Source: Methylocystis silviterrae
GTDB lineage: Bacteria; Pseudomonadota; Alphaproteobacteria; Rhizobiales; Beijerinckiaceae
Assembly: GCF_013350005.1 (NCBI RefSeq)
Contig: NZ_JABVWW010000010.1
Span: forward strand, 37,764 to 101,763
Length of the DNA: 64,000 nt
Direction of reading: 5' to 3'
In this document: positions 62,459-64,000 of the stretch, piece after piece
How the letters are laid out: each line of letters starts with the position of its first letter
How positions within the stretch are numbered: position 1 is the first letter of the stretch
Translations under genes and position numbers: made by a program
The notes under the pieces: generated by a model
What the model saw: only the letters and a program-made list of their open reading frames with translations
Told to the model about the DNA's origin: nothing
Database searches by the model: none

Positions 62459-63835
62459 ATGAAATCCATATCTCGCAGCCGCGCCATGTGCGAATGGGAC
62501 GATTTCGACACTGCCGCGCCGCAAATTCGGGCGGCGCTGGCCATGCCGGATGGGCCGGCGACGCCCCCCTTCCTCCTGTTGTCGGAGCCCGGCATCACCG
62601 CCGGCGAACAGCGCGCCTGTTCCGAGAGCTGGACCGCCGCGCGGCTTTTGGCGGCGGGGCCGCTGCGCGCGAGCCTCGCGATGCGCTTCGACCTTTCCTC
62701 CCGCAGCCGGATTCGCGTCGGCTATCTGTCAAACGACTTCCACGAGCATGCGACCGCGCATCTTCTCGTCGAGACGCTCGAGGCGCATGATCGCGCCCGC
62801 TTCGAGATTCGCGCTTACAGCTATTGCGGCGTCGAGGGGGCGATGCGGACGCGGCTGCGGGCCGCCTTCGACGCTTTCGCCGACATTTCGCAGCTGACCG
62901 ACGCTGAGGCCGCGCGCCTCATCAATGCGGATGGCGTCGATATTCTGATCGACCTCAAGGGCTTCACCCATGGCGCGCGCACCAGCGTGATGATGCTGCG
63001 GCCCGCGCCTGTTCAGGTCAATTATCTTGGCTATCCCGGCACGCTCGGAGCGGGCGTGTGCGATTACATCGTGACCGATCGCTATGTCACGCCGCCCTCG
63101 TCGGCGTCGGCCTATTCGGAGGCCTTCGCCTATTTGCCACACGCCTATCAGCCGCACGGGCGCGGGACGCCGCTGCGCGCGCCGCCGTCGCGGGCCGCCG
63201 CCGGTCTGCCGGCGGAAGGCTTCGTCTATTGCTGCTTCAATCAGGCCTATAAGCTCACGCCCTTCATCTTCGATCTTTGGGCGCGATTGCTCGAGGCGAC
63301 GCCGGGCGCGGTGCTATGGCTCTCGGCGGCGATGCTGGCGGAAGGCAATCTGCGCAATGAAATGCGCAGACGCGGAATTGACGCGGCGCGGATGATCTTC
63401 GCGCCGCATTTGCCGCAGGCCGAACATCTGGCGCGCCTGCAGCTCGCCGATCTCGCGCTCGACACGGCGCCCTTCGGATCACATACGACGGCGAGCGACG
63501 CGCTGTGGGCGGGCGTGCCGATCGTGACCTGCGCCGGCGACACCTTTCCCTCGCGCGTGGCCGGGAGCCTGTTGCATGCGATCGGATTGCCGGAGTTGAT
63601 CGCGGCGGATTTTGACGAATATTTGGAGATCGCGCTGGTCTTGGCGGGCGATCCCGTCCGTTGCGCCGAACTGCGGGCGAAGCTCGCCGCCAATCGCCTG
63701 ACGACGGCGCTTTTCGACGTCTATTCCTACACGCGCGCGCTGGAATCGCTGTTCGAAGACATGTGGCGCCGGCGTCTCGCCGGCGCGCCGCCCGTGGTCA
63801 TCGGAGCGGACGAGAGCAGGTTCCCAAAAAGTTGA
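62459..63835 (+). CDS. SPINDLY/OGT-type glycosyltransferase without TPR repeats
   Basis: A 458-residue protein of the O-GlcNAc-transferase-like (SPINDLY) type: CEWDDFDTAAPQIRAAL near the start, RIRVGYLSNDFHEHATAHLLVETLEAHDR, VDILIDLKGFTHGARTSVMMLRPAPVQVNYLGYPGTLGA and APFGSHTTASDALWAGVPIVTCAGDTFPSRVAGSLLHAIG. The TPR array that usually precedes this domain is absent in this frame. ATG 62459 has AAAGGG upstream. The last residues (SRFPKS) and the TGA stop come from the repeat at 63814-63925, so the original C-terminus was probably replaced. The acceptor protein is unknown. Confidence 0.83.
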   Translation: MKSISRSRAMCEWDDFDTAAPQIRAALAMPDGPATPPFLLLSEPGITAGEQRACSESWTAARLLAAGPLRASLAMRFDLSSRSRIRVGYLSNDFHEHATAHLLVETLEAHDRARFEIRAYSYCGVEGAMRTRLRAAFDAFADISQLTDAEAARLINADGVDILIDLKGFTHGARTSVMMLRPAPVQVNYLGYPGTLGAGVCDYIVTDRYVTPPSSASAYSEAFAYLPHAYQPHGRGTPLRAPPSRAAAGLPAEGFVYCCFNQAYKLTPFIFDLWARLLEATPGAVLWLSAAMLAEGNLRNEMRRRGIDAARMIFAPHLPQAEHLARLQLADLALDTAPFGSHTTASDALWAGVPIVTCAGDTFPSRVAGSLLHAIGLPELIAADFDEYLEIALVLAGDPVRCAELRAKLAANRLTTALFDVYSYTRALESLFEDMWRRRLAGAPPVVIGADESRFPKS

Positions 63836-63925
63836 CAGACTTTTTCGATGAGAATCTGCTCCAATACTTTGATTTTGAGCGATTCCTTATCGATCACATG
63901 AGTCCATGTGATAGGGAAGCGCTCT
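63814..63925. repeat. Dispersed double-hairpin repeat, family 1, copy 2
   Basis: It matches 3303-3410 closely: GAGCAGGTTCCCAAAAAGTTGACAG... then ...GAGCGATTCCTTATCGATCACATG and GTGATAGGGAAGCGCTCTA. A few single-base changes and a 4-base length difference separate the copies. It carries the stop codon of the glycosyltransferase. Its second hairpin (CATG...CATGTGAT) is intact. Confidence 0.88.
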
Positions 63926-63984
63926 AGGGCTCGGACCTATAAAGTTGTTGGCTTGGGCGCGATGTCGTGATTCACAGCTTCCGA

Positions 63985-64000
63985 AAGGAAGCGCCAATGA
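63985..64000 (+). promoter_or_regulatory. Ribosome-binding site and start of a further gene, cut by window end
   Basis: AAAGGAAG at about 63985-63991 precedes an ATG at 63997-63999 by 5-6 bases, a strong translation start. The gene itself lies beyond the window. An insertion-sequence transposase is one possibility given the position after a repeat, but nothing visible proves it. Confidence 0.4.

Noticed and set aside
63930..64000. Insertion-sequence end at the right border
   Set aside because: The spacer before the last ATG has no inverted repeat I can confirm, and the coding part is outside the window.

Overview
The window looks like chromosomal DNA of a high-GC alphaproteobacterial (type II, Methylocystis/Methylosinus-like) methanotroph. 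This rests on gene content: a lanthanide-type methanol dehydrogenase (XoxF) with its cytochrome and accessory proteins, tetrahydromethanopterin-linked C1 genes (mch, two fae copies and linked genes of unknown function), and a lone particulate methane monooxygenase subunit C. Typical alphaproteobacterial housekeeping neighbourhoods are also present (split pntAA/pntAB/pntB next to a tiny aa3 oxidase subunit IV, a DUF4175 protein, groESL behind a CIRCE element). The genus is inferred, not proven.

Layout. 1-3.3 kb: 3' end of cobT, a tiny membrane protein and a sulfite dehydrogenase pair (sorAB). 3.3-9.5 kb: the periplasmic methanol-oxidation locus, with a SoxYZ-like carrier and a metallohydrolase on the minus strand diverging from xoxF-xoxG-xoxJ-rhodanese-like protein on the plus strand. 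9.6-15.4 kb: the archaeal-type C1 cluster, with mch, an ATP-grasp protein, a CitG-like protein, fae and a fae paralogue on the minus strand, converging on a HisA-like gene. 15.7-17.8 kb: small membrane proteins, an ABM-type protein and a GlxA-type regulator. 18-19.6 kb: orphan pmoC followed by a PmoD-like membrane-anchored periplasmic protein. 19.6-26 kb: housekeeping genes (ygfZ, a dihydroorotase-like gene, small basic proteins, DUF4175).

26-35.3 kb is the most unusual region. It is a divergent metal-import-like locus with a TonB-dependent receptor and two small Cys-rich exported proteins (DUF2946-like) on one side of or flanking the divergence. On the minus strand lie exbB-exbD-tonB followed by three exported proteins that look like TonB C-terminal domains without a membrane anchor, a Cys-rich BNR-repeat protein and a TlpA-like thioredoxin. 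The Cys/His content suggests copper (or another metal) as cargo, but this is inference.

35.4-49.7 kb: pnt operon, oxidase subunit IV, DUF892 ferritin-like protein, groESL, an outer-membrane-protein remnant, lspA, a repeat-containing exported protein, two M16 peptidases, an M3 peptidase, a ParE-type toxin-antitoxin pair and fabI. 49.9-64 kb: ECF sigma/anti-sigma pair, DnaJ-type chaperone, enoyl-CoA hydratase, MarR regulator, an AttEFGH-like ABC system with a lipocalin-like hydrolase, a large polytopic membrane protein, hemH and a SPINDLY-type glycosyltransferase without TPRs.

Two families of dispersed palindromic repeats are scattered between genes. One family has copies near each end of the window, and each copy contributes the stop codon of a neighbouring gene. 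I saw no rRNA, tRNA, CRISPR array or complete insertion sequence.
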